64,000 bases of DNA from Egicoccus sp. AB-alg6-2 (GTDB lineage: Bacteria; Actinomycetota; Nitriliruptoria; Nitriliruptorales; Nitriliruptoraceae). The DNA lies in assembly GCF_041821025.1 (NCBI RefSeq), contig NZ_JBGUAY010000001.1, positions 310,001 to 374,000 of the forward strand, read 5' to 3'. The position numbers were made by a program, and so were the translations under genes. Under the pieces are notes generated by a model. That model was not told the origin of the DNA. It was given only the letters and a program-made list of their open reading frames with translations, and did not search any database. This document shows positions 19,342-27,216 of this stretch, piece by piece (positions within the stretch are counted from its first letter, which is position 1; every line of letters begins with the position of its first letter).

Positions 19342-20193
19342 ATGGGGAAGGCCGAGCGAGAGACACCGGCGGGGCGCGTCGGCGGCGCGTCTCCCGAGGC
19401 CGTCGACGCGGCCAGCGTCCTGCTGCTGCGCGACGCCCGAGACGGCGCCGGCCTCGAGGTGTTGATGCTGGAGCGTCACCTGCGGGCGGACTTCGCGGGC
19501 GGCGCGCTCGTCTTCCCCGGGGGCAAGGTCGATGCCACCGACTGCGGCTTGGACGCCGCACGCTGGATCGGCGACAACCCCGCCCGCTGGCGGCAGCGGC
19601 TGGGCGCGACGTCGTCGGCCGCCGCTCAGGGCCTGCTGGTCGCCGCCGTGCGCGAGACCTTCGAGGAGGTCGGGGTCTTCCTGGGCCGACGTGAGGACGG
19701 CGCGCCGGTCACCGACGAGGACCTGCGATCGCGCTCCTTCGTCGCCGCCCGCCACCGTCTTTGCGACCGGACCCAGGCCTGGGACTGGCGCCGCTGGCTC
19801 GAGGACGAGGCGCTGGTGCTCGACCTGCGCCGGCTGCGGTTCTACTCCTGGTGGGTGACGCCCGAGGGCCAGCACCGCCGCTTCGACACGCGGTTCTTCG
19901 TCGCCAAGCTGCCCTCCGGCCAGACCCCGACGGCCGACGACGTCGAGAGCACCGAGGTGAGCTGGATCCGCCCGCGTGAGGCCATCGAGGCCCACGAGCG
20001 CGGCGACGCCGTGGTGATCTTCCCGACGCGGCGCAACCTGCTCCAGCTCGACGAGTTCGCCTCGGTGGACGAGGCGTGGGCGGCCGTCACCGCCGACGCG
20101 GTCGACCAGCGGCGGATCCAGCCCACGATGGTGCGGGACGGCGACGAGATCCTGGTGCAACATCCCGACGGGGGTCCCGCCGAGCCGATCTGA
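19342..20193 (+). CDS. Nudix hydrolase (NUDT19-like)
   Basis: 283 residues. The Nudix box is recognisable in split form, as in the NUDT7/NUDT19 group: GGALVFPGGKVD near residue 55, then AAVRETFEEVGVFLGRR (RETFEEVG) near residue 108. Between them lies an insertion of about 45 residues, characteristic of this subfamily, whose animal members hydrolyse CoA or acyl-CoA. The C-terminal half (FYSWWVTPEGQHRRFDTRFF) also fits that subfamily. The start is ATG 19342, with a GGAGG site about ten bases upstream. It is probably monocistronic, being followed by a small hairpin and a structured intergenic region. Confidence 0.87.
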   Translation: MGKAERETPAGRVGGASPEAVDAASVLLLRDARDGAGLEVLMLERHLRADFAGGALVFPGGKVDATDCGLDAARWIGDNPARWRQRLGATSSAAAQGLLVAAVRETFEEVGVFLGRREDGAPVTDEDLRSRSFVAARHRLCDRTQAWDWRRWLEDEALVLDLRRLRFYSWWVTPEGQHRRFDTRFFVAKLPSGQTPTADDVESTEVSWIRPREAIEAHERGDAVVIFPTRRNLLQLDEFASVDEAWAAVTADAVDQRRIQPTMVRDGDEILVQHPDGGPAEPI

Positions 20194-20270
20194 CACGGCG
20201 CAGGCGCACGCCCGACGGCCGCTCAGCCAGGCCAACGACGGTGGATTGGTCCCTGGCGGGGCGCGCAGTT

Positions 20271-20287
20271 CGCACGAAAACCGTGCG
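20271..20287 (+). terminator. small hairpin after the Nudix gene
   Basis: CGCACG and CGTGCG form a 6-bp stem with an AAAAC loop, 78 bases after the Nudix stop. No T-run follows, so intrinsic termination is only possible, not certain. Confidence 0.3.
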
Positions 20288-20336
20288 GTAGGCGTGACGC
20301 CGTGCACGCACCCCCTTCCGTCGGACACCGGCCGGC

Positions 20337-20354
20337 GGTAACCTTCCCGTTACC
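20337..20354. promoter_or_regulatory. inverted repeat GGTAAC-N6-GTTACC upstream of the MBL-fold gene
   Basis: A perfect 6+6 palindrome with a 6-base spacer, centred about 130 bases before the start of the metallo-beta-lactamase-fold gene. It has the size of a transcription-factor operator. No regulator is known for it. Confidence 0.4.
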
Positions 20355-20399
20355 TCCTTCTGAGGGAGACGGAGCGGGAGCCGTCAGGGCGGGAGAGGT

Positions 20400-20429
20400 G
20401 AGCGGCGGTCCGGAGACGGGCCGCCGCTC
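20400..20429 (+). other. strong GC hairpin before the MBL-fold gene
   Basis: GAGCGGCGG and CCGCCGCTC form a perfect 9-bp stem around a 12-base loop. It ends 31 bases before the predicted -10 of the next gene. It could terminate read-through transcription or be the 3' end of a short RNA from this interval. Confidence 0.45.
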
Positions 20430-20460
20430 CCGTGTGTCCGGCCCGAGCCGCAGCGCTGCG

Positions 20461-20466
20461 TAGGCT
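20461..20466 (+). promoter_or_regulatory. predicted -10 element, leaderless MBL-fold gene
   Basis: TAGGCT lies 8 bases before ATG 20475 and no Shine-Dalgarno is present, which suggests a leaderless mRNA. Confidence 0.45.
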
Positions 20467-20474
20467 TCCCACCC

Positions 20475-21356
20475 ATGAGCGATCGCCCTGCCGCCCCCGT
20501 CGATCCGCGCACCGACTGGGGACTCCCGGCTCCCGGTGGCATGCCCCCCGTCGCGGCACTGGACGAGGTGACGACCCGGGTGCTCGCGCCCAACCCTTCG
20601 CCGATGACCCTCGACGGGACCAACACCTACCTGTTGGCCGCGCCCGCGAGCGGGGTCGCCGTCGTGGTCGATCCCGGTCCCGAGGACGTCGAGCACCTGC
20701 GGCGCGTGGAAGCGGCGCTCGGGGCGCTCGACGCCGAGGTCGGACTCCTCGTCGTTACCCACCACCACCACGACCACGCCGCTGCCGCCGCGGGGTGGTC
20801 CTTGCACTTCGGCGCGACCGTGGCGGCCGCCGACCGCGAGCTCGCCGGCCCGGACGGCCGGCTCCTGGCCGACGGCGACGTCGTCGACGTCGCCGGGCTC
20901 GCGCTGGAAGTCGTCGCCACGCCGGGGCACACCGCGGACCACGTGTCGCTGCGCACGCCGACGGGGGCCGTCCTGACCGGCGACCACGTGCTCGGTCGGG
21001 GCACCTCGGTGGTGGCGCATCCGGACGGGAACCTGGCCGCCTACCTGCACTCGTTGCGGCGCACCATCGCGCTGGGACCGGACGCGCTCTACCCCGGGCA
21101 CGGCCCGGAACTCACCGTGGACGCACAGGCCGTGTTGCGCTACTACGCCGAACACCGAGCGTTCCGGCAGGCACAGCTGGTGGCCGCGCTCGACGAGGGT
21201 CCGGCCACCGCGGCGCAACTCGTCGCCCGCATCTATGCCGACGTGGATCGCCGCCTGTGGCCGGCCGCGGAGGCGTCGACGCGCGCGGCGCTGGAGCTGC
21301 TGCACGCGCGGGGCGAGATCGCCTGGCACGACGGGGTCGCGACCGTGCTTCCCTGA
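20475..21356 (+). CDS. MBL-fold metallo-hydrolase (LACTB2-like)
   Basis: 293 residues. The metal-binding signature THHHHDHAAA near residue 96, the later GHTADH and GDHVLG motifs, and the final GHGPE histidine complete a two-metal metallo-beta-lactamase site. A C-terminal winged-helix domain (TAAQLVARIYADVDRRLWPAAEASTRAALELLHARGEI) places it with the LACTB2/RNase-like group, not with antibiotic-hydrolysing enzymes. Bacterial members are usually called hydroxyacylglutathione-hydrolase-like, and their substrates are rarely known. The actinobacterial homologues I recall often lie beside a Nudix gene of this type, as here. Confidence 0.9.
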   Translation: MSDRPAAPVDPRTDWGLPAPGGMPPVAALDEVTTRVLAPNPSPMTLDGTNTYLLAAPASGVAVVVDPGPEDVEHLRRVEAALGALDAEVGLLVVTHHHHDHAAAAAGWSLHFGATVAAADRELAGPDGRLLADGDVVDVAGLALEVVATPGHTADHVSLRTPTGAVLTGDHVLGRGTSVVAHPDGNLAAYLHSLRRTIALGPDALYPGHGPELTVDAQAVLRYYAEHRAFRQAQLVAALDEGPATAAQLVARIYADVDRRLWPAAEASTRAALELLHARGEIAWHDGVATVLP

Positions 21357-21442
21357 GCCGGTCACGAGCGGCCACCGACGTGTCAGGGTCACCGACGCAG
21401 GGTCGTGACCGGCCGCGGAGCGGACCGGGTCCGGCTGATTGC

Positions 21443-22459
21443 ATGCGGATGCGCCCGCTGTCGGTCTCCCGGGCGCAGGAACGAGACGGTCTGAGCAGCA
21501 TCCGCGGGCGTATCGCCGTCATGGCCGCCCTGGCCATGACGGTTCCCGCGTGCGCGGGTGAGGCCGAGATCCCGGAGTTGACCGCCCGTCCGGTTCCCGC
21601 TCCCGCCGAACTCGACCTCGTCCCGGCACTGCCGGACTGGCGAGGGTCGCAGCCGGCCCCGCCGGACGCTGCGTCGACGCCCGCCCCTGCCGGCGAGCCG
21701 TCGCTGGATCCAGCCGAGGAGCCAGGGAGCGTCACTCCGTCGTACGACGCCCAGCGGGCCGCCTTCCTGTACGCCCACGTCGAGGACGTCGAGGAGGCGG
21801 ACCACCTCGCCTACGACCTCGTCGGCGACGGCGTGCCCGAACTGGTGGTGGTGGCGCGCGCGGGTGCCGCGGGCCTGGACGTGACCCTGGCGGCCTGGAA
21901 CGGGGAGGACTACGCGGCGGTGGGAAACGTCACCGTCCCTGCCGCGCCGGAGCGGCTGGGCACCCCGGTCGCCCGTGACCTGACCGGCGACGGGCGTCAC
22001 GAGGTGGTGGCGCCGTTCGTCGACGAGGCGGGGGCCGCCGCAGTGACGTTGCGGGTCGCCGAGGACGGCGCCCTGCTGGTGTTCGACGCCTGTCCGATCG
22101 ACGCGCCGCAGCAGCACCGACTGCGCCTGAAGGCCTCGCGGGACGCCACCGAGGTGACGTTCACCTGCGACGGCGCACGCGACGGCGCGCGCGCCGAAGC
22201 CGCCGCGACGGTGCTGCGATGGCGGGACGGCCTGTTCGTCGCCATGCCGGAGGACGCCGACGCGCCGGCGGTGTCCGAGGCGCCCGACCAGCGTCCCGGC
22301 CCGCCGGGACACACCCCGCCAGGCCAGTCGGACGACCGGGGTCGGGAGATCGCCCCCGGGCAGCGACCCATGGACGACGACGGGGACGAGCCGGGCCGCC
22401 GGCGTGGCCATGGCCCCGCCGACGAGCGCGGGCGCGGCGAGGCCTCCGACCGCGACTGA
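21443..22459 (+). CDS. putative lipoprotein with integrin-like repeats, unknown function
   Basis: 338 residues. A basic N-terminus (SIRGR), hydrophobic stretch AVMAALAMTV and lipobox-like PAC with cysteine 37 suggest a lipoprotein. A Pro/Ala-rich linker (residues ~45-95) follows. The folded domain contains VEEADHLAYDLVGDGVPELVVVARAG and RDLTGDGRHEVVAPF. These are Asp-Gly repeat turns like those in FG-GAP/VCBS beta-propeller proteins, which bind calcium. The C-terminal 80 residues are disordered and rich in Pro, Gly, Asp and Arg. Neither ATG 21443 nor ATG 21521 has a good ribosome site, so the start is uncertain. Confidence 0.65.
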   Translation: MRMRPLSVSRAQERDGLSSIRGRIAVMAALAMTVPACAGEAEIPELTARPVPAPAELDLVPALPDWRGSQPAPPDAASTPAPAGEPSLDPAEEPGSVTPSYDAQRAAFLYAHVEDVEEADHLAYDLVGDGVPELVVVARAGAAGLDVTLAAWNGEDYAAVGNVTVPAAPERLGTPVARDLTGDGRHEVVAPFVDEAGAAAVTLRVAEDGALLVFDACPIDAPQQHRLRLKASRDATEVTFTCDGARDGARAEAAATVLRWRDGLFVAMPEDADAPAVSEAPDQRPGPPGHTPPGQSDDRGREIAPGQRPMDDDGDEPGRRRGHGPADERGRGEASDRD

Positions 22460-22512
22460 CGCGCGCGGGCCGGCGGGTGGGCCGGTCGGATCGTCTGGCG
22501 ACGCCTGTCGGG

Positions 22513-22926
22513 TCAGGCCACGTTGGTGCGTCGCGTGCGAGGGATCCCGGCCTGCTTGAGGACGGCGGCAGGAACGCCCGCTTCCCGCCATGCGGTGTAG
22601 GTGATGCCCTTGCGTTCGGAGTATTCGGCGGCGGATTCGACGAAGCCCTTTTCGAGCGTCTCGAGGTCGACGTCCTCGTCCATACCGACGAGGCGTTCTT
22701 CGAGGTCGAGGCGGCGCTGGATGAGATCGACCCGCTTCGCCGGGTTCGGTTCGGCGTCGATCTTCTGCTGGACCTCGTCGATGCGCGCCTTGACCGTCTC
22801 GCTGTCCATGCGCCGGCCCGGCTTGCGGTCCTGCTCCAACGCCGCGAGATAGTCGCGAACGGCACGACCCTGTTCGCGCCCCTTGGCGAGCGCTGCCTTG
22901 TGGTCGTCACTCATCTTGCGTGCCAT
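22513..22926 (-). CDS. conserved actinobacterial protein of unknown function
   Basis: 137 residues, strongly charged. It starts ARKMSDDHKAALAKGREQGR, has a central helical part probably forming a coiled coil (KARIDEVQQKIDAEPNPAKRVDLIQRRLDLEERL) and ends with the well-conserved motif KGITYTAWREAGVPAAVLKQAGI. I recognise this as a widespread uncharacterised actinobacterial family, found in Streptomyces among others. The basic N-terminus and the short helix-turn-helix-like C-terminal motif (GVPAAVLKQAGI) would be compatible with nucleic-acid binding, but that is only an inference. Confidence 0.75.
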   Translation of the reverse strand: MARKMSDDHKAALAKGREQGRAVRDYLAALEQDRKPGRRMDSETVKARIDEVQQKIDAEPNPAKRVDLIQRRLDLEERLVGMDEDVDLETLEKGFVESAAEYSERKGITYTAWREAGVPAAVLKQAGIPRTRRTNVA

Positions 22927-22988
22927 GAAGCGATCCTTTGGCGACCCCCGTACGAGTCTGCCAGGAGGACGATAGCACGCGACCTATT

Positions 22989-24785
22989 TCAGCTGATCAG
23001 GTCCCGAGCCGGCGCTCCATGCATCGGGATGGCGCTCGGGAGACGCAGGACGAACTTGCTTCCCGTGGCGCCAGCGGCATCTTCGAGTTCGAGACTGCCG
23101 TGCATCGCCTGCGCCAGCCGGCGGGCGATGAACAGCCCCAGACCGACACCGCCGGTGCGCATCGTCAGCGGATCCTCGAGGCGATGGAACTGCTCGAAGA
23201 CGTGCTCGCGATGCTCCCGTGGGATGCCCGGACCCGAGTCGATGACGCGAATGCAGATGTCGTCGTCGAGCTGTTCGAGCGTCACCTCGACCGGCGTGTC
23301 CTCGGGTGAATAGCGGCAGGCGTTGTCGACCAGCGCGTTGACGATCTGCCGGGTGCGCTCGGGGTCGGCGAGGGCTTCTCCTGTGCCCGGTGCGGCCGTA
23401 AAGGCGAGCGTTCGGGTCGGTTCTCGGTCGGCGAAGGAGGCGACGGTGGCCTCGAGCACGGGCTGCAGGTCGACCGGTGCCGGGTGCACCAGATCGTCGA
23501 GGTCGTGTTGGTCCAACCGGGTGACCAGCAGCAGGTCCTCGACCACCGCGGCGAGGTGGTCGGAACGTTCGACGATGTGTTCGAGTGCATCCTGTCGGCT
23601 GGACGCATCGAGTTGGTCGCCCTTGCGCAGGAGCACGGAGGCAAAGCCGCGGATGGGCGTCAATGGCGTGCGCAGTTCGTGCGACACCCTCGCCACGAAG
23701 TCGCCACGCAGCCGCTCGAGTTCGCGCTGCCGTGAGACGTCACGGACGACGATCACGTCGCCGATGCAGCGGCCCCGGTCGTCGAAGATGAGCGAGTGGT
23801 TCTCGCGCACCGCATGCGCGCGGCCGTCGACATGACGGATCCGGGCGTCGAGGGCGCGATGCTGCGCGCCGCGATGGGCGCTGTCGATGAGCCAGCGCCC
23901 CGTGACGCGGGTCTCGCCCTCGCGCAGGGACTCGGTCAGGACGCGCGACACCGGACGGGACACCACCCGCTCGGCGGAGAGCCCGGTGAGCTCCTCCATG
24001 GCCGTGTTCCAGACCTGGATCGTCCCGTCACGGTCGAGCAGGATGATGCCGTCGGTCGTGCCGTCGACGACCCGGGTCAGGCGGTCGCGGTCCACACGGA
24101 CGCGCCCGAGCAGGTCGGCGGTGCGGCGGGCACCACGGGCGGCCAGGTAGACCGCCGCGGCGGGGACGAGGACGAAGCCGGCCAGCGCCGGCTCGAGGAC
24201 GAGCAGTGCGGCCAGCACGACCCCGATCGCGGCGGTGCCGAGCGAGAAGCTTGCCGAGAGCGGGAGCTGCTCGACCAGGCCCTCCCGGGCGTTCGGCTCC
24301 GCGATCGACAGCAGGCCGAGCATGGCGACGGCGTTGACGGCCACGTAGACGGCCATCCCCAGCAGGGCGAACAACACCGGCCGCCCGTTGACCAATGGAC
24401 CGATCGGGGGTGCGAAGTGCACGATGGTGGCCGCCAGCGCGGCGCCCACCATGGCCTGGGCGGTGTTGAAGCTGACCTTGATGAGGTCGGGGACGCGCGA
24501 GGCCTGTCCGGCCATCATGCCAAGCCCCGTCGCCACGACGGCTTCGGTGGGGGCGACCAGGAGCAGGCCGGCCGTGATGGCGACCTCGACGAGGGTGATG
24601 GCGACGTCGGAGTGCTCGAAGGTGAAGCGCAGCTCCACGCGTTCGGCGACGGCGACGCCGACCACCAGCGCGAACAGCGGCACGAAGTCCGGCGCCGCGG
24701 CATTCGTGAGCACGATGACGCCGCCGAGGGACGCGACCCCCAGCAGGACGCAGAACGCGACGTAGCGCTCGAGCTTGGCGCTGAT
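22989..24785 (-). CDS. multi-pass membrane sensor histidine kinase with PAS domain
   Basis: About 598 residues. It has an N-terminal integral membrane sensor of seven to nine hydrophobic segments (from YVAFCVLLGVASLGGVIVLT to FVLVPAAAVYLAARG), then a PAS domain (DGTTDGIILLDRDGTIQVWN). HisKA carries the phospho-acceptor in SHELRTPLTPIRGF near residue 371, and HATPase_c has NALVDNACRYSP, DSGPGIP and GGVGLGL. No ATG, GTG or TTG exists in frame between the upstream repeat protein and residue 25 of this model. The only well-placed ribosome site, GAGGGG, is 8 bases before an ATC at 24785. Otherwise GTG 24713 would remove part of the first helix. No response regulator gene is adjacent. It probably shares a transcript with the GISWT protein 107 bases upstream. 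Confidence 0.85.
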   Translation of the reverse strand: MSAKLERYVAFCVLLGVASLGGVIVLTNAAAPDFVPLFALVVGVAVAERVELRFTFEHSDVAITLVEVAITAGLLLVAPTEAVVATGLGMMAGQASRVPDLIKVSFNTAQAMVGAALAATIVHFAPPIGPLVNGRPVLFALLGMAVYVAVNAVAMLGLLSIAEPNAREGLVEQLPLSASFSLGTAAIGVVLAALLVLEPALAGFVLVPAAAVYLAARGARRTADLLGRVRVDRDRLTRVVDGTTDGIILLDRDGTIQVWNTAMEELTGLSAERVVSRPVSRVLTESLREGETRVTGRWLIDSAHRGAQHRALDARIRHVDGRAHAVRENHSLIFDDRGRCIGDVIVVRDVSRQRELERLRGDFVARVSHELRTPLTPIRGFASVLLRKGDQLDASSRQDALEHIVERSDHLAAVVEDLLLVTRLDQHDLDDLVHPAPVDLQPVLEATVASFADREPTRTLAFTAAPGTGEALADPERTRQIVNALVDNACRYSPEDTPVEVTLEQLDDDICIRVIDSGPGIPREHREHVFEQFHRLEDPLTMRTGGVGLGLFIARRLAQAMHGSLELEDAAGATGSKFVLRLPSAIPMHGAPARDLIS

Positions 24786-24892
24786 GCGGACGGCCCCTCG
24801 CGACTGGCGTGGTCTCAGATACGAACCGACCGGCCCACCCCGTGGGATGTGACCGGCCGGTACTTCGGTGTTGCGGTGGCTTGGTGCGTCGA

Positions 24893-25276
24893 TCAGGTCC
24901 AGCTGATGCCGCGCGTCCAGCTGATGCCGGGTGCGGCGGTCCAGCTGATGCCACGGGTCCAGCTGATGCCGGGTGCGGCGGTCCAGCTGATGCCGCGAGC
25001 GTTGGTCCAGCTGATGCCCTGCGCGGCGGTCCAGCTGATGCCACGCGTCCAGCTGATACCGGGTGCGGCGGTCCAGCTGATGCCACGGGCGCTGGTCCAG
25101 CTGATGCCCTGTGCGGCGAGTTGCGCGCCGCTGCTGGTCCAGCTGATGCCGTTGGGTGCCGCCGCGACCTCGTCGGCGGCGCTGGCGCCGATCCCGGCCA
25201 GCATGCTGCCGGCGAGTGCAGCGATGACGACGAGTGCACGCCAGCGGACGACCCGAGTTCCGTTGCGACGATCCAT
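24893..25276 (-). CDS. secreted GISWT-pentapeptide repeat protein
   Basis: 127 residues from ATG 25276, with AAGGAG six bases upstream. A Sec signal peptide (RRNGTRVVRWR then ALVVIAALAGSMLAGIGASA) is followed by about 94 residues containing eleven exact copies of GISWT, starting at residues 43, 57, 65, 73, 79, 87, 95, 103, 109, 117 and 123. The linkers are regular: mostly three residues (SAR, AAP, AAQ, NAR) or a single Arg. The last copy is the C-terminus itself. The mature protein has eleven tryptophans and no cysteine. I do not recognise a named family, although Trp-rich GTSW-type repeats occur at the ends of some actinobacterial exoproteins. It precedes a membrane histidine kinase, so a signal or surface role is conceivable but unproven. 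Confidence 0.8.
   Translation of the reverse strand: MDRRNGTRVVRWRALVVIAALAGSMLAGIGASAADEVAAAPNGISWTSSGAQLAAQGISWTSARGISWTAAPGISWTRGISWTAAQGISWTNARGISWTAAPGISWTRGISWTAAPGISWTRGISWT
24896..25150. repeat. DNA repeats encoding GISWT
   Basis: Eleven copies of a 15-bp core (plus strand ggtccagctgatgcc, with slight changes at the ends), spaced by 3, 9 or 27 bases. The Gly-Ile-Ser-Trp codons are nearly invariant, one copy using ATA-like gatacc on the plus strand. This suggests recent expansion or gene conversion. The unequal but triplet-sized spacers and intact reading frame show it is coding, not a CRISPR array. Confidence 0.92.
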
Positions 25277-25329
25277 CGCGTGCTCCTTGTCCTTGCCCCC
25301 GAATGACGCGAGGGCACTCCCCGGCAGGA

Positions 25330-25364
25330 AATCTAACGCAGCGTACAGTGTCGTCACACTGCGT
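25330..25364 (-). promoter_or_regulatory. promoter with nested palindromic operator for the GISWT gene
   Basis: On the minus strand TAGATT (25335-25330) is a good -10, about 54 bases before the start codon. Between it and the -35 region lie two nested inverted repeats: CAGTGT-CGTC-ACACTG (25346-25361) and ACGCAG/CTGCGT (25336-25364). A repressor bound here would block the promoter. Confidence 0.5.
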
Positions 25365-25437
25365 GACCGTTAAGATTGACCGCCCAGGTTGGCATTTCGG
25401 CGTCTTGCACCGCGGGAAGTCGCCGTGTAGGGCATGT

Positions 25438-27216
25438 CTAGCGCCAAACGAGCGGCACCGCCACCAGAATCGTGGCGAGGCTGATGACGGCCATCGGCAG
25501 GCCGAGCCGCCAGTAGTCGCCGAAGCGGTAGCCACCGAGGCCGTAGACGATCGTGTTGGTCTGGTAGCCGATCGGCGTCAGGTAGGACGACGACGCGGCG
25601 AGGGCCACGGCGACCGCGAACCCGGTCGGCTCGGCGCCGACACGCTGTGCGACGTCCAACGCGATCGGCAGCATCAGGGCGGCAGCGGCGACGTTGGTGA
25701 GCAGCTCGGTCAGCACCATGGTCCCGATCGCCACCAGTGCCAGTGCCACCATCGGACTGGTCGTGACGGCCGCGCCTTCGATCGCGGCGGCCAGCGCCTC
25801 CGACAGGCCGGATGCGGCGATCGCCTGGCCGAGCCCGATGGCGGCCGCCACGATCAGCAGCACGTCGAGGTCGAGCGCGTCGATGGCGCGGGTGAACCGG
25901 ATCGCGCGGGTGGCAACAAGCACGGTGCATGCGAGCAGGATGGCGCTGAGGACCGGCAGGGCGCCGGTCGCCGCCAGCACGACCATGGCCGAGAACGTCG
26001 CCAGCGTCAGCCAGCGGTAGCGCGGCGACGACATGCCGTCGGCCCGGTCGTCGTGGGGAACGAGCAGGGCGAAGTCCCGGTGCCCGTTCCAGCGCTCGGC
26101 GAACCCGGGATCGCCCAGCAGCAGCAGCGCATCACCGGCCCGCAGTTCCACCGTCCCCAGCTTGCCGTCCACGCGCTCGCTGGCACGGTGCAGGGCGATG
26201 ACGGCGCCGCCGTAGCGCCCCCGGAACGACACCTCCTTCAACGTCGATCCCACCAGCGCCGACGTCGACCCGACGACGCACTCGGTCAGTCCGTGGCCGT
26301 CGCCGTCGAGGACCTCGATCTGTGCGCGCTCGGCTTCGACGAGGCCCGGCCGGGTCAGGAGGTCGCGCACGGCGGCGATGTTGCCCACGAAGACCAGTTC
26401 GTCCCCCCCGTGGAGCACCGTGTCGGGCGCGGCGGGTCGCTGGCCGTCGGGATGGCGACGAACTGCGGCGAGGAAGGTGCCGGGCAGGTCGCGCAGGTGC
26501 GCCTGCGCCACCGTGCGCCCGTCCACGGGCCCCGACGGTAGGACCTGCAACCGCAGCGTGTAGTCGCGCTCGTGGGCGGCGAGGAGTTCATGCGGCGTGC
26601 GGCGGTCCGGCAGCAGCCGTGGCGCCAGCACCACCAGCGCCGTGCCACCCACGACCGCCAGGGGCAGGCCGGCCGGGGTCAGTTCGAAGAAGCGCAGCCC
26701 GGGCTCGCCGGCCGCCTGCAACATGCCGGAGATCACCAGGTTGGGTCCCGTCCCGATCACCGTCAGCGTCCCGCCGAGGATGGCGGCGAACGACAGGGGC
26801 ATCAGCAGCTTGGTCGCGGCCACCCCGTTGCGTTCCGCCCAGCCGCGGATGACCGGTGCCCCCGCCGCGACCAGTGGGGTGTTGTTCAGGAATCCCGACA
26901 GGCCGATGACCGGGGGCACGAACCGCAGCAGCGCCCCGTGCGCGCCCCCGGACCCGTCGCCGAGGAATCGTCCGATCACGCCGTCGATGCCGGCGTGGTC
27001 CCGTACGGCCCGCGCGACGACGAAGAGCCCGGCGATCGAGATCGTGGCGGGGTTGGCCAGCCCCAGGAATGCCTGCTCGGCCGGGAGGATGCCGACCAGG
27101 ACGCACGCGACGAGTGCGCCGACCATGGCGGCAGCCGGCGCCACCACCTCGCGGACCAGCGCCAGGACCAGCACGAGGAGGATGGCGGCTGCCAACCAGC
27201 CCTCGAGGCCGATCAC
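25438..27216 (-). CDS. SLC13/DASS-type anion permease with two RCK_C domains
   Basis: 592 residues from GTG 27216, which overlaps the cysNC stop (GTGA). About ten membrane segments surround two cytoplasmic TrkA-C/RCK_C-like domains (residues ~190-380: [23 protein letters not shown] and [22 protein letters not shown]). The two pore signatures of the family are visible: [12 protein letters not shown] near residue 107 and [17 protein letters not shown] near the end. Such permeases carry dicarboxylates, phosphate or sulfate. Translational coupling to the sulfate-activation genes argues strongly for sulfate or thiosulfate uptake. It appears to be the last gene of the cysDNC transcript. Confidence 0.88.
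   Translation of the reverse strand: MIGLEGWLAAAILLVLVLALVREVVAPAAAMVGALVACVLVGILPAEQAFLGLANPATISIAGLFVVARAVRDHAGIDGVIGRFLGDGSGGAHGALLRFVPPVIGLSGFLNNTPLVAAGAPVIRGWAERNGVAATKLLMPLSFAAILGGTLTVIGTGPNLVISGMLQAAGEPGLRFFELTPAGLPLAVVGGTALVVLAPRLLPDRRTPHELLAAHERDYTLRLQVLPSGPVDGRTVAQAHLRDLPGTFLAAVRRHPDGQRPAAPDTVLHGGDELVFVGNIAAVRDLLTRPGLVEAERAQIEVLDGDGHGLTECVVGSTSALVGSTLKEVSFRGRYGGAVIALHRASERVDGKLGTVELRAGDALLLLGDPGFAERWNGHRDFALLVPHDDRADGMSSPRYRWLTLATFSAMVVLAATGALPVLSAILLACTVLVATRAIRFTRAIDALDLDVLLIVAAAIGLGQAIAASGLSEALAAAIEGAAVTTSPMVALALVAIGTMVLTELLTNVAAAALMLPIALDVAQRVGAEPTGFAVAVALAASSSYLTPIGYQTNTIVYGLGGYRFGDYWRLGLPMAVISLATILVAVPLVWR

Noticed and set aside
24893-25150. The GISWT DNA repeats as a CRISPR array
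   Set aside because: Cores are 15 bp, spacers are 3, 9 or 27 bp and share sequence, the frame is open throughout behind a signal peptide and Shine-Dalgarno, and no cas gene is near.
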